This document shows, in pieces, positions 18,064 to 27,893 of a DNA stretch of 64,000 bases. Below the pieces are notes generated by a model. The model saw only the letters and a list, made by a program, of their open reading frames with translations, was not told where the DNA came from and did not search any database. The translations under genes were made by a program, and so were the position numbers. The stretch comes from Providencia rettgeri (GTDB taxonomy: Bacteria > Pseudomonadota > Gammaproteobacteria > Enterobacterales > Enterobacteriaceae): contig UGTZ01000001.1 in assembly GCA_900455085.1 (NCBI GenBank), forward strand, positions 464,501-528,500. The letters run 5' to 3'. Position 1 is the first letter of the stretch. Every line of letters starts with the position of its first letter.

Positions 18064-19422
18064 ATGATTGAGCTCTTAATCGGCGTTATTGTCGCCATTG
18101 GAGTTGGGCGTTATATCATAAAAGGGTATTCCGCAACGGGTGTGTTAATGACAGGAGGGATTTTACTTCTAATCATTACCGCTATTATGGGCAAAAGTAT
18201 TTTACCAGGTTCTGTTCCAACGACGGGGTGGCGTGTAACAGATATTCTGGAATACATAAAATTCCTATTAATGAGCCGAGGTGGCGACCTTGGTATGATG
18301 ATCATGGTGTTATGTGGGTTTGCATCTTATATGACTCACATTGGGGCGAATGATGTTGTGGTGAAAATCGCTTCTAAGCCATTAAAAATGATCAACTCAC
18401 CTTATTTGTTGATGGTTGCTGCTTATATTGTGGCATGTTTGATGTCACTGGCGGTATCTTCTGCGACAGGCCTCGGTGTATTACTGATGGCGACATTATT
18501 CCCTGTAATGGTGAATGTCGGGATCAGCCGTGGTGCAGCAGCAGCAATCTGTGCATCGCCAGCGGCAATTATTTTAGCGCCGACATCTGGTGATGTTATC
18601 TTAGCGGCAAAAGCGGCTGAAATGCCATTAATCGACTTTGCATTTAAAACGACCTTACCGATTTCTATCGCGGCAATTGTGGCAATGTCAATCGCTCACT
18701 TCTTTTGGCAGCGTTACCTCGACAGAAAAGAAAATGTCACGACTGAAATGTTAGATGTGAATGAAATTAAAACCCATGCTCCTGCTTTCTACGCTATTTT
18801 ACCTTTTACGCCAATTATCGGTGTTTTAGTGTTTGATGGTAAATGGGCGCCTGAATTGCATATTGTTACCATTATTGTTGGCTGTATTATTTTGGCTGCA
18901 ATCATTGAATTCATCCGTAGCTTCAGCGCTAAACATGTCTATAGTGGCTTAGAAGTTTGCTACAAAGGTATGGCAGAAGCATTTGCAACGGTCGTTATGT
19001 TATTAGTGGCGGCTGGGGTATTTGCTCAAGGTTTAAGTACCATTGGCTTTATTAAAGGGCTCATTGACCTTGCACAGTCATTCGGTTCTGGCGCAATTGT
19101 GATGATGATTGCACTGGTGGTGATTACGATGTTAGCTGCGATGACCACAGGTTCAGGGAATGCACCGTTCTATGCATTTGTTGAACTAATTCCTCATTTA
19201 GCAAAACAAATGGGGGTCAATCCTGCTTACTTAGTGATACCAATGCTACAAGCCTCTAACTTAGGGCGGACTTTATCGCCGGTATCAGGGGTTGTCGTGG
19301 CCGTATCTGGTATGGCAAAAATCTCTCCGTTCGAAGTCGTGAAAAGAACGTCAATCCCAGTATTAGTTGGATTGGTTGTGGTTGTAATTGCGACAGAAAT
19401 ATTAGTGCCTATATATCTATAA
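18064..19422 (+). CDS. dcuC: Anaerobic C4-dicarboxylate transporter DcuC
   Basis: A 452-residue inner-membrane protein closely similar to E. coli DcuC from memory. Long identical stretches include L-L-M-S-R-G-G-D-L-G-M-M-I-M, T-H-I-G-A-N-D, S-S-A-T-G-L-G-V-L-L-M-A-T-L-F-P and Q-A-S-N-L-G-R-T-L-S-P-V. It exchanges or exports succinate and other C4-dicarboxylates during anaerobic growth. About a dozen transmembrane segments are visible. The ATG follows GCAGGAGAAATAA, a strong ribosome site. FNR/ArcA control is expected from E. coli, but no convincing FNR box was found upstream. Confidence 0.95.
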   Translation: MIELLIGVIVAIGVGRYIIKGYSATGVLMTGGILLLIITAIMGKSILPGSVPTTGWRVTDILEYIKFLLMSRGGDLGMMIMVLCGFASYMTHIGANDVVVKIASKPLKMINSPYLLMVAAYIVACLMSLAVSSATGLGVLLMATLFPVMVNVGISRGAAAAICASPAAIILAPTSGDVILAAKAAEMPLIDFAFKTTLPISIAAIVAMSIAHFFWQRYLDRKENVTTEMLDVNEIKTHAPAFYAILPFTPIIGVLVFDGKWAPELHIVTIIVGCIILAAIIEFIRSFSAKHVYSGLEVCYKGMAEAFATVVMLLVAAGVFAQGLSTIGFIKGLIDLAQSFGSGAIVMMIALVVITMLAAMTTGSGNAPFYAFVELIPHLAKQMGVNPAYLVIPMLQASNLGRTLSPVSGVVVAVSGMAKISPFEVVKRTSIPVLVGLVVVVIATEILVPIYL

Positions 19423-19440
19423 CATTTCAGTTTCTCAGGT

Positions 19441-19476
19441 AAAAAAAAAATGGCTGAGCGAATAACTCAGCCATTC
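19441..19476. terminator. Hairpin downstream of dcuC
   Basis: AATGGCTGAG / CTCAGCCATT stem 20 bp past the dcuC stop. The homopolymer (A10) precedes the stem, so the U tract would be on the minus-strand transcript. As a plus-strand terminator it is imperfect. Confidence 0.5.
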
Positions 19477-19700
19477 CTCGAATTAAAAATTAAATACTTT
19501 ATATCTAAAATTTACTCTTTTAATTGATTGCGAAATTATTTTTTTACAGAATAATTACGTGGTGTTTGTTCTTTTACGTTATTAACGAGATCTACCCCAA
19601 AAAGTTGAAAGAAATAGAGTAATTAAATTAGGTACTGTTGCCCATTTAATGCAAAATCTGCACATCTTATTTTAATAACGTTAATGATGAAGAACACAAG

Positions 19701-20962
19701 ATGAGCACAATTGAAAAAGCAGTAGTTACAGAAGATAAACCTGTCAGTAAGTGGACTTATAAGGATTTTACTTGGGTACTTTCTTTATTTGGTACCGCCG
19801 TGGGGGGCAGGCGTTTTATTCCTACCAATTAAAGCTGGTGCTGGGGGTTTTTGGCCATTAGTAGTATTAGCAATAATTGCAACACCAATGATTTGGTTGG
19901 CTCATAAAGGGTTAGCTCGCTTTGTCTTATCCTCAAAAAATCCAAATGCCGATATTACCGATACGGTAGAAGAGCATTTTGGTAAAGTAGGCGCAAATAT
20001 TATTACATTTGCCTATTTCTTTGCTATTTACCCTATCGTATTGATTTACGGTGTCGGTATCACGAATACTGTTGATTCGTTCTTAGTAAATCAATTAGGA
20101 ATAGACCCACTACCACGATGGTTATTGTCTGGAGTATTGATTGCTGCAATGACTGCTGGTGTGGTATTTGGTCGCGACCTTATGTTAAAGCTCACCTCCC
20201 TAATGGTTTATCCTTTGGTATTCATTTTGTTAGCTTTATCATTGTATCTAATCCCTGAGTGGAATATGTCCATGCTAGAGGTGGCTCCTGATTGGAGTGC
20301 AATGCCTGTGATTGTTTGGATGGCGATCCCACTTATCGTATTCTCATTTAACCATAGCCCAATCATCAGCCAATTTACTAAAGACCAACGTCAGCAGTTT
20401 GGTGATAATGCAGTGGTAAAAACGGATATGATTACTGGTGGTGCAGCATTGATGCTGACTGGTTTCGTGATGTTTTTCGTTTTCTCTGTGGTGTTATCAC
20501 TAAGCCCAGCAGAGCTTGCCGTTGCGAAAGAACAAAATATCAGTGTGTTATCACATATTGCGAATATCAACCCATCGCCAATCCTATCTTATTTAGGGCC
20601 TATTGTTGCTTTCGCTGCGATTGTATCAAGTTACTTTGGTCACTTCTTAGGCGCTCACGAAGGTTTGGTTGGGTTAATTAAATCTCGCTCTTCTTTCTCT
20701 GTGAAGAAAATTCAAACGGCATCCATGTTATTTATTGTGATAACAACCTGGATTGTGACTATTCGTAACCCAAGTATTTTAGGCATGATTGAAACGATGG
20801 GGGCACCAATGATTGCCGCTATCCTATTCATTCTACCTGTTGTTTCGATGAATATTGTTCCTGCAATGAAGAAATTTAGCACTTCAAAAACTGGCACAAA
20901 TTTTCACCTTTATTTGTGGGTTAGCATCTATTACTTCGGTTATTTATGGCGCTTTCTTATAG
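19701..20962 (+). CDS. HAAAP-family amino-acid permease, SdaC/TdcC-like (two frameshifts)
   Basis: A 419-residue permease once two single-base insertions are removed. One is in the G6 run near 19802 (G-T-A-V-G-A-G-V-L-F-L-P-I-K-A-G restored). The other is near 20899 (T-F-I-C-G-L-A-S-I-T-S-V restored, stop at 20962). E. coli SdaC has 429 residues and matches strongly in F-A-I-Y-P-I, S-F-N-H-S-P-I-I-S, N-P-S-I-L-G-M-I-E-T and the glycine-rich first helix. The family imports serine, threonine or aromatic-type amino acids with protons. The true start is ATG 19701 (M-S-T-I-E-K-A). No deaminase gene is adjacent, so SdaC versus TdcC or DlsT cannot be decided. Confidence 0.8.
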
Positions 20963-20987
20963 TTATAAATAAAGTTATATAAGACGT

Positions 20988-21020
20988 AAAGCCACGACCT
21001 GTAGGGGTTGTGGCTTTTTT
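20988..21020 (+). terminator. Rho-independent terminator after the permease
   Basis: AAAGCCAC stem pairs with GTGGCTTT, extended by further pairs, and is followed by T6, 25 bp past the restored stop. Confidence 0.85.
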
Positions 21021-21252
21021 ATATCAATACGAAATAGGTTATAAGGATAGACACTGATATAACTCATTTTTAAGCTGAAGGGTGTGATAATCACCATTGC
21101 TGCATCTATCAATGTGAAATAATTTCAAGTTCAATTAGTTGCTCGCTATGGTGTCTTAGGTAATATCTAGAGTTATCACAGCATCATAACAACATAATTA
21201 TGAACCTCCTCTGGCAATTGCATTTTCCAGTGTGTCGTAACAAGGATAACGA

Positions 21253-22527
21253 ATGAAATTAGAAACATTATCGATTCACGCGGGCTACTCCCCTGATCCT
21301 ACTACCAAGTCTGTTGCCGTACCGATTTACCAAACGACTTCTTATGCTTTTGATGACACTCAGCACGGCGCTGATCTCTTCGATTTAAAAGTCGCGGGTA
21401 ATATTTACACGCGAATTATGAACCCAACGAATGATGTTCTAGAGCAGCGTGTTGCTGCCCTTGAAGGCGGTGTGGCAGGGTTGGCTGTTGCTTCTGGAAT
21501 GGCGGCAATTACTTATGCGATTCAAACAGTCGCACAAGCTGGGGACAACATTGTTTCCGTGGCAAAATTATATGGCGGAACATACAATTTACTTGCCCAC
21601 GCTTTGCCACGCTTAGGAATTGAAACCCGTTTTGCAGAGCACGATGATTTAGCAGCGCTTGAAGCGCTTATTGATAACAAGACTCGAGCCGTATTCTGTG
21701 AGTCAATTTCAAACCCAGCGGGTTTTATTGTGGATATTGCTGCACTCGCTGAAGTTGCACATCGCCATGGTGTGCCTTTGATTGTCGATAATACCGTAGC
21801 GACCCCATATTTATGTCGCCCATTTGAACATGGGGCGGATATCGTGGTTCATTCATTGACTAAGTATATTGGCGGCCATGGTACATCACTGGGTGGAATG
21901 GTTATTGATTCAGGTAAGTTTCCATGGACAAAATACCCGAATCGCTTTTCGTTATTGATAGAGCCGGATGTGGCATACCATGGTGTCAGTTATACCGAAC
22001 ATTTTGGTGCAGCGGCCTTTATTGCTCGTTGCCGTGTTGCGCCATTGCGCGGAACGGGGGCTGCATTATCACCGTTTAACGCATTCTTGATTTTACAAGG
22101 TTTAGAAACCCTCGCGCTAAGAATGGATAGACATACCGAAAATGCGCTAAAAGTTGCGAACTACCTGGAAAATCATCCACAAGTAGAGTGGGTGAAATAT
22201 GCAGGGCTACCGAGTAACCCTGAACATGGCTTAGCGCAAAAGTATATGAACGGCAAGCCAGCAAGTATTATGTCGTTTGGTATTAAAGGTGGCCAAGAAG
22301 CAGGGGCACGCTTTATTGATGCCTTGAAACTGATTGTGCGGTTGGTAAATATTGGTGATGCTAAATCACTAGCCTGCCACCCTGCATCAACGACACATCG
22401 TCAACTTAATGATGCAGAGTTAGCGCAGGCAGGAGTTTCTCGGGATATGATCCGCTTATCAATTGGCATAGAACATATTGATGATATTTTAGCAGACCTT
22501 GAACAGGCGTTAGCTGCTGCCAAATAG
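21253..22527 (+). CDS. metY: O-acetylhomoserine sulfhydrylase (MetY-type PLP enzyme)
   Basis: A 424-residue Cys/Met-metabolism PLP enzyme. The Schiff-base lysine is in H-S-L-T-K-Y-I-G-G-H-G. Other marks are A-S-G-M-A-A-I, L-Y-G-G-T-Y-N-L, D-N-T-V-A-T-P-Y and C-H-P-A-S-T-T-H. The length and the long C-terminal insert (E-P-D-V-A-Y-H-G-V-S-Y-T-E-H-F-G) fit O-acetylhomoserine aminocarboxypropyltransferase rather than MetB or MetC. It makes homocysteine or methionine from O-acetylhomoserine and sulfide or methanethiol. It is a single gene with its own terminator. No MetJ box of the AGACGTCT type was recognised upstream. Confidence 0.9.
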   Translation: MKLETLSIHAGYSPDPTTKSVAVPIYQTTSYAFDDTQHGADLFDLKVAGNIYTRIMNPTNDVLEQRVAALEGGVAGLAVASGMAAITYAIQTVAQAGDNIVSVAKLYGGTYNLLAHALPRLGIETRFAEHDDLAALEALIDNKTRAVFCESISNPAGFIVDIAALAEVAHRHGVPLIVDNTVATPYLCRPFEHGADIVVHSLTKYIGGHGTSLGGMVIDSGKFPWTKYPNRFSLLIEPDVAYHGVSYTEHFGAAAFIARCRVAPLRGTGAALSPFNAFLILQGLETLALRMDRHTENALKVANYLENHPQVEWVKYAGLPSNPEHGLAQKYMNGKPASIMSFGIKGGQEAGARFIDALKLIVRLVNIGDAKSLACHPASTTHRQLNDAELAQAGVSRDMIRLSIGIEHIDDILADLEQALAAAK

Positions 22528-22547
22528 TTTTACTTTGTATGAATAAT

Positions 22548-22580
22548 AACCGGTTATGGTGAATACCCTGACCGGTTTTT
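22548..22580 (+). terminator. Terminator after metY
   Basis: AACCGGT pairs with ACCGGTT around a 16-nt loop, followed by a T run, 20 bp past the stop. Confidence 0.75.
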
Positions 22581-22895
22581 GTTTATAAACTGCCGTACAC
22601 TTTTTTGTATTAATGACTAATATTAAGAACGAATTAAATTTTCACCTTATTTTTAAATACTGAACTATTCTTTAAACACTCAGTCTTATTATTTGATTCT
22701 TATCTCTTTTTGTATATGAATTGTAGTATTCATTTATTGATTGTTTATATACAGTGACCTTTCTACCAACTAACGTTCGATTTGTTTAAATGAGGTTTAA
22801 TTGCCATAACGATAATAGCTAAATAAAAAGAAAGTGTTTTTCAAATGAACTAAATAAAATTATTAAATATCAATAACAAGAATGGTTGAGATGAG
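22581..22895. other. AT-rich intergenic region upstream of arnT
   Basis: About 315 bases of AT-rich sequence between the metY terminator and arnT. No PmrA/PhoP box could be named with confidence and no coding frame is seen. It presumably holds the arnT promoter. Confidence 0.45.
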
Positions 22896-24540
22896 ATGAT
22901 TATGGCAAACAATAAAGTTGCCTACCTTAAATGGTGCCTGTTATTCGGTTTTGTCCTAGTAACCTATTTTTTTACCATTAAATGGTAGGTTACTGTGGCA
23001 ACCGGATGAACTGCGGTATGCAGAAATTAGTCGGGAACTGATTATAAGTTATAACTGGAGTGTTCCTGAACTTTTAGATATTCGTTATTTTGAGAAACCT
23101 ATTTTTGGTTATTGGGTAGGGGCTGTTTTCCAAATGTTATTTGGTGAAAATAACATTTCTGTTCGTCTTGGTGTGGTATTTAGTACATTAGCTAGTGGGC
23201 TATTTGTTTATCTTAGCGCTAAAATGGCTTGGAAAAACTCACGTCTCGCTTTCAACGCGGTGTTTATTTATCTTTCAATGTTGATGGTCTTTACCATCGG
23301 TACCTACAATATTCTTGACCCGATTGTGACAGCATTTATCACTATGGTGATTTTCTTTTTCCAATGGGGTTTAACGACAAAATACTTCTCTCATAAATTA
23401 CTCGCTTTTATGATGATGGGAGTAGCCTGTGGGTTAGGGGTATTAACAAAAGGTTTTCTCGTTTTAGTGCTGCCAGTGCTTGTTTGCTCTGTTGCCGCTA
23501 TTTACTTTAAGCAATTCAAAGAAGTATTTGTTTTCTCGTTTGTTTCGCTGTTCACTGCTTTTGTCGTGTGCTTACCTTGGGCCTTTGTTATTGCCAGCCG
23601 TGAGCCTGATTTCTGGAACTATTTCTTCTGGGTTGAGCATATTCAACGTTTTATGGCGAATAACGCGCAAAACAAATCCCCATTTTGGTTTTATATCCCT
23701 ATCTTGCTCGCTGCGGTATTACCTTGGCTAGGGTACCTTTTTGGTGCGCTACGACACGCATGGCAGCAAAAAGGGTTACATATTTATTTTCTATTATGGT
23801 TTATCGTGCCATTTGTTTTTTTCAGTATTACTAAAGGAAAATTACTGACCTATATTTTGCCTTGTATTGCACCGATCGCGGTTCTTATGGCAGCCTACAT
23901 TGAAAAAATACTGACTGAGAAAAACACACTCACTATTCGTTTGAATGCATTGATTAACACACTCATAGGTGCCGTTATTGCTGGTGGAATTATTGCTTCT
24001 GCTTATTACCCTAAACTGAATGTATATCAGGCCGATGAAAGTGGAAAGCTATGGTTAGCCGCTGGCGCATTTATTTTTTGGTTATTGGTTGCGTTGCTTT
24101 CTTTCAAACAACGGTTTTGGTATTTAGCCGCAGTGTGTACGGTGGCAATTAGCTTAACGGTAGGGCATGTGATCCCATCTCGTATTGCCAGTAATAATAC
24201 GCCACAAGAGGTGATTGCGAAGTATCATCACCAGTTAGCTGATAAATCTGTATTGTTAACCAATAATGTCGGGCTAGGCACCACATTGGCATGGGTACTT
24301 AAACGCAGTGATATTACGATGCTTCACCAAACTGGGGAATTAGGCTACGGGCTAAAATACCCAGATGCCGCTAATCGGTTTTATAGCTTAAAGCAGTTAC
24401 CTGATTTATTAAAAAATTATCATTATAAAGATGTGGCGGTGGTCGTAGAAAGTTCTCAGCGTGAATTGTTGGACGCATTACCCGGCAACCCAATTATTAT
24501 TCGGGAAGGTAATCTTGTTTTAGCTTTTTACGAAGGCTAA
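22896..24540 (+). CDS. arnT: 4-amino-4-deoxy-L-arabinose transferase ArnT (one frameshift)
   Basis: A GT-C membrane glycosyltransferase that adds L-Ara4N to lipid A and confers polymyxin resistance. A T7 run at about 22967-22973 holds one T too many: the written frame stops at K-W-stop, while with six T it reads Y-F-L-P-L-N-G-R-L-L-W-Q-P-D-E-L-R-Y-A-E-I, the conserved first periplasmic loop with the catalytic-loop Asp-Glu. The repaired protein has 547 residues (E. coli 550). F-E-K-P-I follows. Multiple transmembrane helices fill residues 80-440, then a soluble C-terminal domain. The rest of the arn operon is not here, so this is a separate arnT copy. The ATG at 22902 is an alternative start. 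Confidence 0.88.
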
Positions 24541-24568
24541 TAGAGTACTTTGTCATGTTGTTTGATAA

Positions 24569-24599
24569 TAGCCGCCAAACCTAAATGGTTTGGCGGCTA
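24569..24599. terminator. Hairpin between arnT and the efflux operon
   Basis: Perfect 12-bp stem TAGCCGCCAAAC / GTTTGGCGGCTA with a 7-nt loop, between convergent genes. A TTTA run follows on the plus strand. Likely a shared terminator. Confidence 0.75.
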
Positions 24600-24605
24600 T
24601 TTACA

Positions 24606-24782
24606 TTAGCGTGTAGGCTTATTTAAAGTGCTCGAGTTTGACGCTGAATGAGATTTTTCCAGACCTGCGGGGAGACCATGATAAATTAATAGCATGGCCA
24701 TGCTATTACTCATTGCATTCACTTCCACTTCGTTGACTGTACGGCTGTTACGTTGATGACGGCTAGTTAACGTATTTCTCAT
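24606..24782 (-). CDS. Small ORF coupled to the RND pump gene
   Basis: A 58-residue frame (M-R-N-T-L-T-S-R-H-Q-R-N-S...L-N-K-P-T-R-stop) whose ATG overlaps the pump stop as ATGA. It lies just before the operon terminator. The ends are polar; the middle contains a short hydrophobic stretch (M-A-M-L-L-I-Y). It has no clear membrane helix and no family I recognise. Coupling and position suggest it may be translated, but it could be a chance frame. Confidence 0.35.
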   Translation of the reverse strand: MRNTLTSRHQRNSRTVNEVEVNAMSNSMAMLLIYHGLPAGLEKSHSASNSSTLNKPTR

Positions 24783-27700
24783 TGGGACGTCTCCTCAGTT
24801 TCTTTGATTAGGCGATTCGCTTCGGCAAGCTCATAGCGCCTTGGTGTTAGTGCGGTTGCACTGTGATTACGGGCTAGCAAGGTATAAATGGTTGGTAAAA
24901 CAAACAGGGTAAATAATGTGCCAACTAACATACCAGTGACTATCACTAAGCCTAAGCCAAAGCGGCTATTCGCTCCTGCTCCAGTGGCGAATAGCAGAGG
25001 AACTAAGCCAATCACCATTGCTGCGGTTGTCATTAGTATTGGGCGTAAACGAATTTGTGCTGCTTTGAGAATGGCATGTCGTCTATCTAACCCTTCATTG
25101 GCTTGTAATTCATTGGCAAACTCAACCATCAATATTCCGTGTTTACTGATTAAGCCAATTAATGTGACTAAGCCGATTTGGGTGTAAATATTTAATGTTG
25201 CATAACCAAGTGCCAATGGAATCAACGCACCACAAATTGAAAGTGGAACAGTAATCAAGATAATCAATGGGTCGACTAAACTTTCATATTGTGCCGCTAA
25301 GACTAAGTAAATAATGATGAGCGCCGCCATAAAGGCAAAGGCGAGGGTGTTACCTTCTTGTTTATATTGGCGCGAATCGGATTGCCAGTCATGGCTAAAA
25401 CCGGCGGGTAGTTCATTGGCAATATCATCTAAATAGGCAACGGCTTGGCCTAACGTGATACCCGGGGCGGGTATTGCTTGGAAAATTGCTGCATTCTGCT
25501 GATTAAATTGCGTGAGTTTATTTGGTTCAACTTGGGTATTGATATCGACCACCGTTGACAGTGGGATCATAGTTCCTGTTTCTGATTTCACATAATGGCG
25601 TGAAAGGGCTTCCGGTGTTAAGCGTTGGCTACGAATACTTTGAGGGATCACATCATAAGAACGGCCATCCATCCCAAAGCGGTTAATATAGTTTTCCCCC
25701 ACTAATAAGGTCAGTGATTCCCCGATATCTTGCATACGAATGCCTAAGCTATTCGCTTTTGAACGGTTAATACGGACTTCTACCACTGGGTTGTTGTAGT
25801 CGAGGTCACTATCTACCACCATAAACAGACCGCTTTCACGTGCTTGTTGCTTGATCTCTTCCATGGTTTTATAGAGTACCGAATAATCTTGCGGACTTCT
25901 GAGAACCATTTGGATTGGCAAGCCACCCGTTGAACCTGGCAAGGCGGGTAACTGGAAAACGAAAATACTGTTCCCTTCGACATCACCGACGCGCCCTTGT
26001 AAGTCACCTTGGATCTCAGATGCGGCGCGGTCACGCTGCTCCCATGATGTCAAGTTAGTTCCCCCAAAGCTGGCGGAGGGGCCATCGGTTCCGTTAATAA
26101 TCCAAGTACTTTCTGTTTCTGGCAACTCCATGAAAACATCATGTAATTTACGCGAAAAACGTTCTACATACTCGAGGTTAGCGTGTTGCGGAGATTTGAT
26201 CGCCGTTAATACACTAGACTGGTCTTCCACAGGGGCTAATTCACGAGGAGCTGATTGATAAAGCAGTGGTAAGCTAATGAATACACCAACGGCAATAACA
26301 CCTGTTAACCAACGGTTTTTCAAAGAGAAATTCAATACAATGGTATAGTAATGGGCTAAGGTAGAAAAGAAGGTTTCTGCCATACGTGCCATACGTCCTT
26401 CATTCTGTTTTGAGTTCAACATAAAAGAGCTCATTACAGGGGAAAGGGTTAATGCCACAATACCCGAAACAATCACCGCCCCGGCCAACGTGAGTGCGAA
26501 TTCTTTAAACAAAGCTCCCGTTAAACCTGACATCAGCCCTATTGGAGCATATACCGCTGCCAAGGTGATCGTCATCGCGATAACTGGGCCTGCCACTTCA
26601 CGAGCACCAATTAAAGCCGCTAAAACTGGTGATTTCCCTTCTTCAATATGGCGATGGACGTTTTCGACCACAACGATAGCATCATCGACGACGAGACCAA
26701 TTGCTAATACCATGGCCAGTAGCGTCAGTAAGTTAATACTAAACCCAAATGCCATCATGAGTGCGGCTGCACCTAACATAGATAGCGGAATAGCTAAAAT
26801 TGGGATGATGACGCTGCGAATTGACCCTAAACACAGGTAAATAACCGCAATAACAATCAGTAGCGCCTCAACTAATGTGCTAATCACTTGGTCAATAGAC
26901 GCTTTAATAAAGCGCGAAGTTTCAAATGCCATTTCCACCTTAACACCGGGTGGTAAGGTTTTGGTGATGTCAGGCATTAATTGATTCATGCCGTCAACGA
27001 TTACCAAAGGGTTACCCGTTGGTGTGGCAAATAAACCAAGGTAAATAGCAGGCTCACCATTCATTAAACCACTGGTTTCTGTGGAAGCGGCTCCTAATTC
27101 AATGGTTCCCACATCTTTTAACCGTACTAATCCATTGCCGTCGTTGCGGATCACTAGATCACGAAACTCATCGACATTAGTGAGGTCGGTATTAACATAG
27201 ACATTAGAAATCACGAACTCGCCTTTGACTTTACCGGGTGCCGCTTGGTAGTTGTTTTGGCGAACTGCTTGTGCAACATCCGCAGCGGTTAGCCCTCGGC
27301 CAGCTAATTTATCGGCATCCAGCCATAAACGCATTGCTAACTGTTGGCCACCAAAGACTTGAACTTTAGCGACACCGTCAATTGAGGAATACATTGGCTC
27401 AATGACGCGAGAAATATAGTCTGTCAGGGCTGGAATGGATAAATTGGTGCTGGAAAAACCGATATAAGCAACCGCAGTGGATTCCCCAGAAGAAAGTTCA
27501 ATCACAGGGTCATAAGCTTCTTTCGGTAATTTATAACGAACTTGGTTCACCTTCGCCATTACTTGCGCAAGGGCTTGAGTGGAGTCTCGGTTAAGTTCCA
27601 TTCGTACGGTGACAAGGCTACTTCCTTGCACAGAAGAAGAAGACAGATAGTCTACGCCTTCCACAGAGGAAACCGCTTGTGCGATGGGCTGTGTCACAAA

Positions 27701-27883
27701 CCCTTGCATCAATTTAGCTGATGCGCCAGGGTATTGAGTCGTAATGGTGATCGTCGAGCTTTCAAGTTGTGGATATTGGCGAATAGGCAGTTTACTCAGC
27801 GCAAATAAACCAATTAACACAATCAAAGCACTGACCACGAGAGCCAGAACAGGTCGGCGAACAAAAATATCAGTAAATTTCAT
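24779..27883 (-). CDS. RND multidrug efflux permease, MexI-like
   Basis: A 1,034-residue inner-membrane pump of the hydrophobe/amphiphile RND family. The start M-K-F-T-D-I-F-V-R-R-P at 27883 follows AAGGAAGG; an upstream ATG would add a non-family leader. Proton-relay features are visible (V-V-D-D-A-I-V-V-V-E-N in TM4 with the paired Asp residues), as are the usual two large periplasmic loops and the G-x-x-x-K-H/N-G segment of TM10. The gene lies 10 bp after its membrane-fusion partner and downstream of a DoxX-like gene, the order of Pseudomonas mexGHI. No outer-membrane factor gene follows; it may use a TolC encoded elsewhere. Transcription probably comes from the SoxR-type promoter upstream. 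Confidence 0.92.
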   Translation of the reverse strand: MKFTDIFVRRPVLALVVSALIVLIGLFALSKLPIRQYPQLESSTITITTQYPGASAKLMQGFVTQPIAQAVSSVEGVDYLSSSSVQGSSLVTVRMELNRDSTQALAQVMAKVNQVRYKLPKEAYDPVIELSSGESTAVAYIGFSSTNLSIPALTDYISRVIEPMYSSIDGVAKVQVFGGQQLAMRLWLDADKLAGRGLTAADVAQAVRQNNYQAAPGKVKGEFVISNVYVNTDLTNVDEFRDLVIRNDGNGLVRLKDVGTIELGAASTETSGLMNGEPAIYLGLFATPTGNPLVIVDGMNQLMPDITKTLPPGVKVEMAFETSRFIKASIDQVISTLVEALLIVIAVIYLCLGSIRSVIIPILAIPLSMLGAAALMMAFGFSINLLTLLAMVLAIGLVVDDAIVVVENVHRHIEEGKSPVLAALIGAREVAGPVIAMTITLAAVYAPIGLMSGLTGALFKEFALTLAGAVIVSGIVALTLSPVMSSFMLNSKQNEGRMARMAETFFSTLAHYYTIVLNFSLKNRWLTGVIAVGVFISLPLLYQSAPRELAPVEDQSSVLTAIKSPQHANLEYVERFSRKLHDVFMELPETESTWIINGTDGPSASFGGTNLTSWEQRDRAASEIQGDLQGRVGDVEGNSIFVFQLPALPGSTGGLPIQMVLRSPQDYSVLYKTMEEIKQQARESGLFMVVDSDLDYNNPVVEVRINRSKANSLGIRMQDIGESLTLLVGENYINRFGMDGRSYDVIPQSIRSQRLTPEALSRHYVKSETGTMIPLSTVVDINTQVEPNKLTQFNQQNAAIFQAIPAPGITLGQAVAYLDDIANELPAGFSHDWQSDSRQYKQEGNTLAFAFMAALIIIYLVLAAQYESLVDPLIILITVPLSICGALIPLALGYATLNIYTQIGLVTLIGLISKHGILMVEFANELQANEGLDRRHAILKAAQIRLRPILMTTAAMVIGLVPLLFATGAGANSRFGLGLVIVTGMLVGTLFTLFVLPTIYTLLARNHSATALTPRRYELAEANRLIKETEETSQ

Positions 27884-27893
27884 TACGCCTTCC

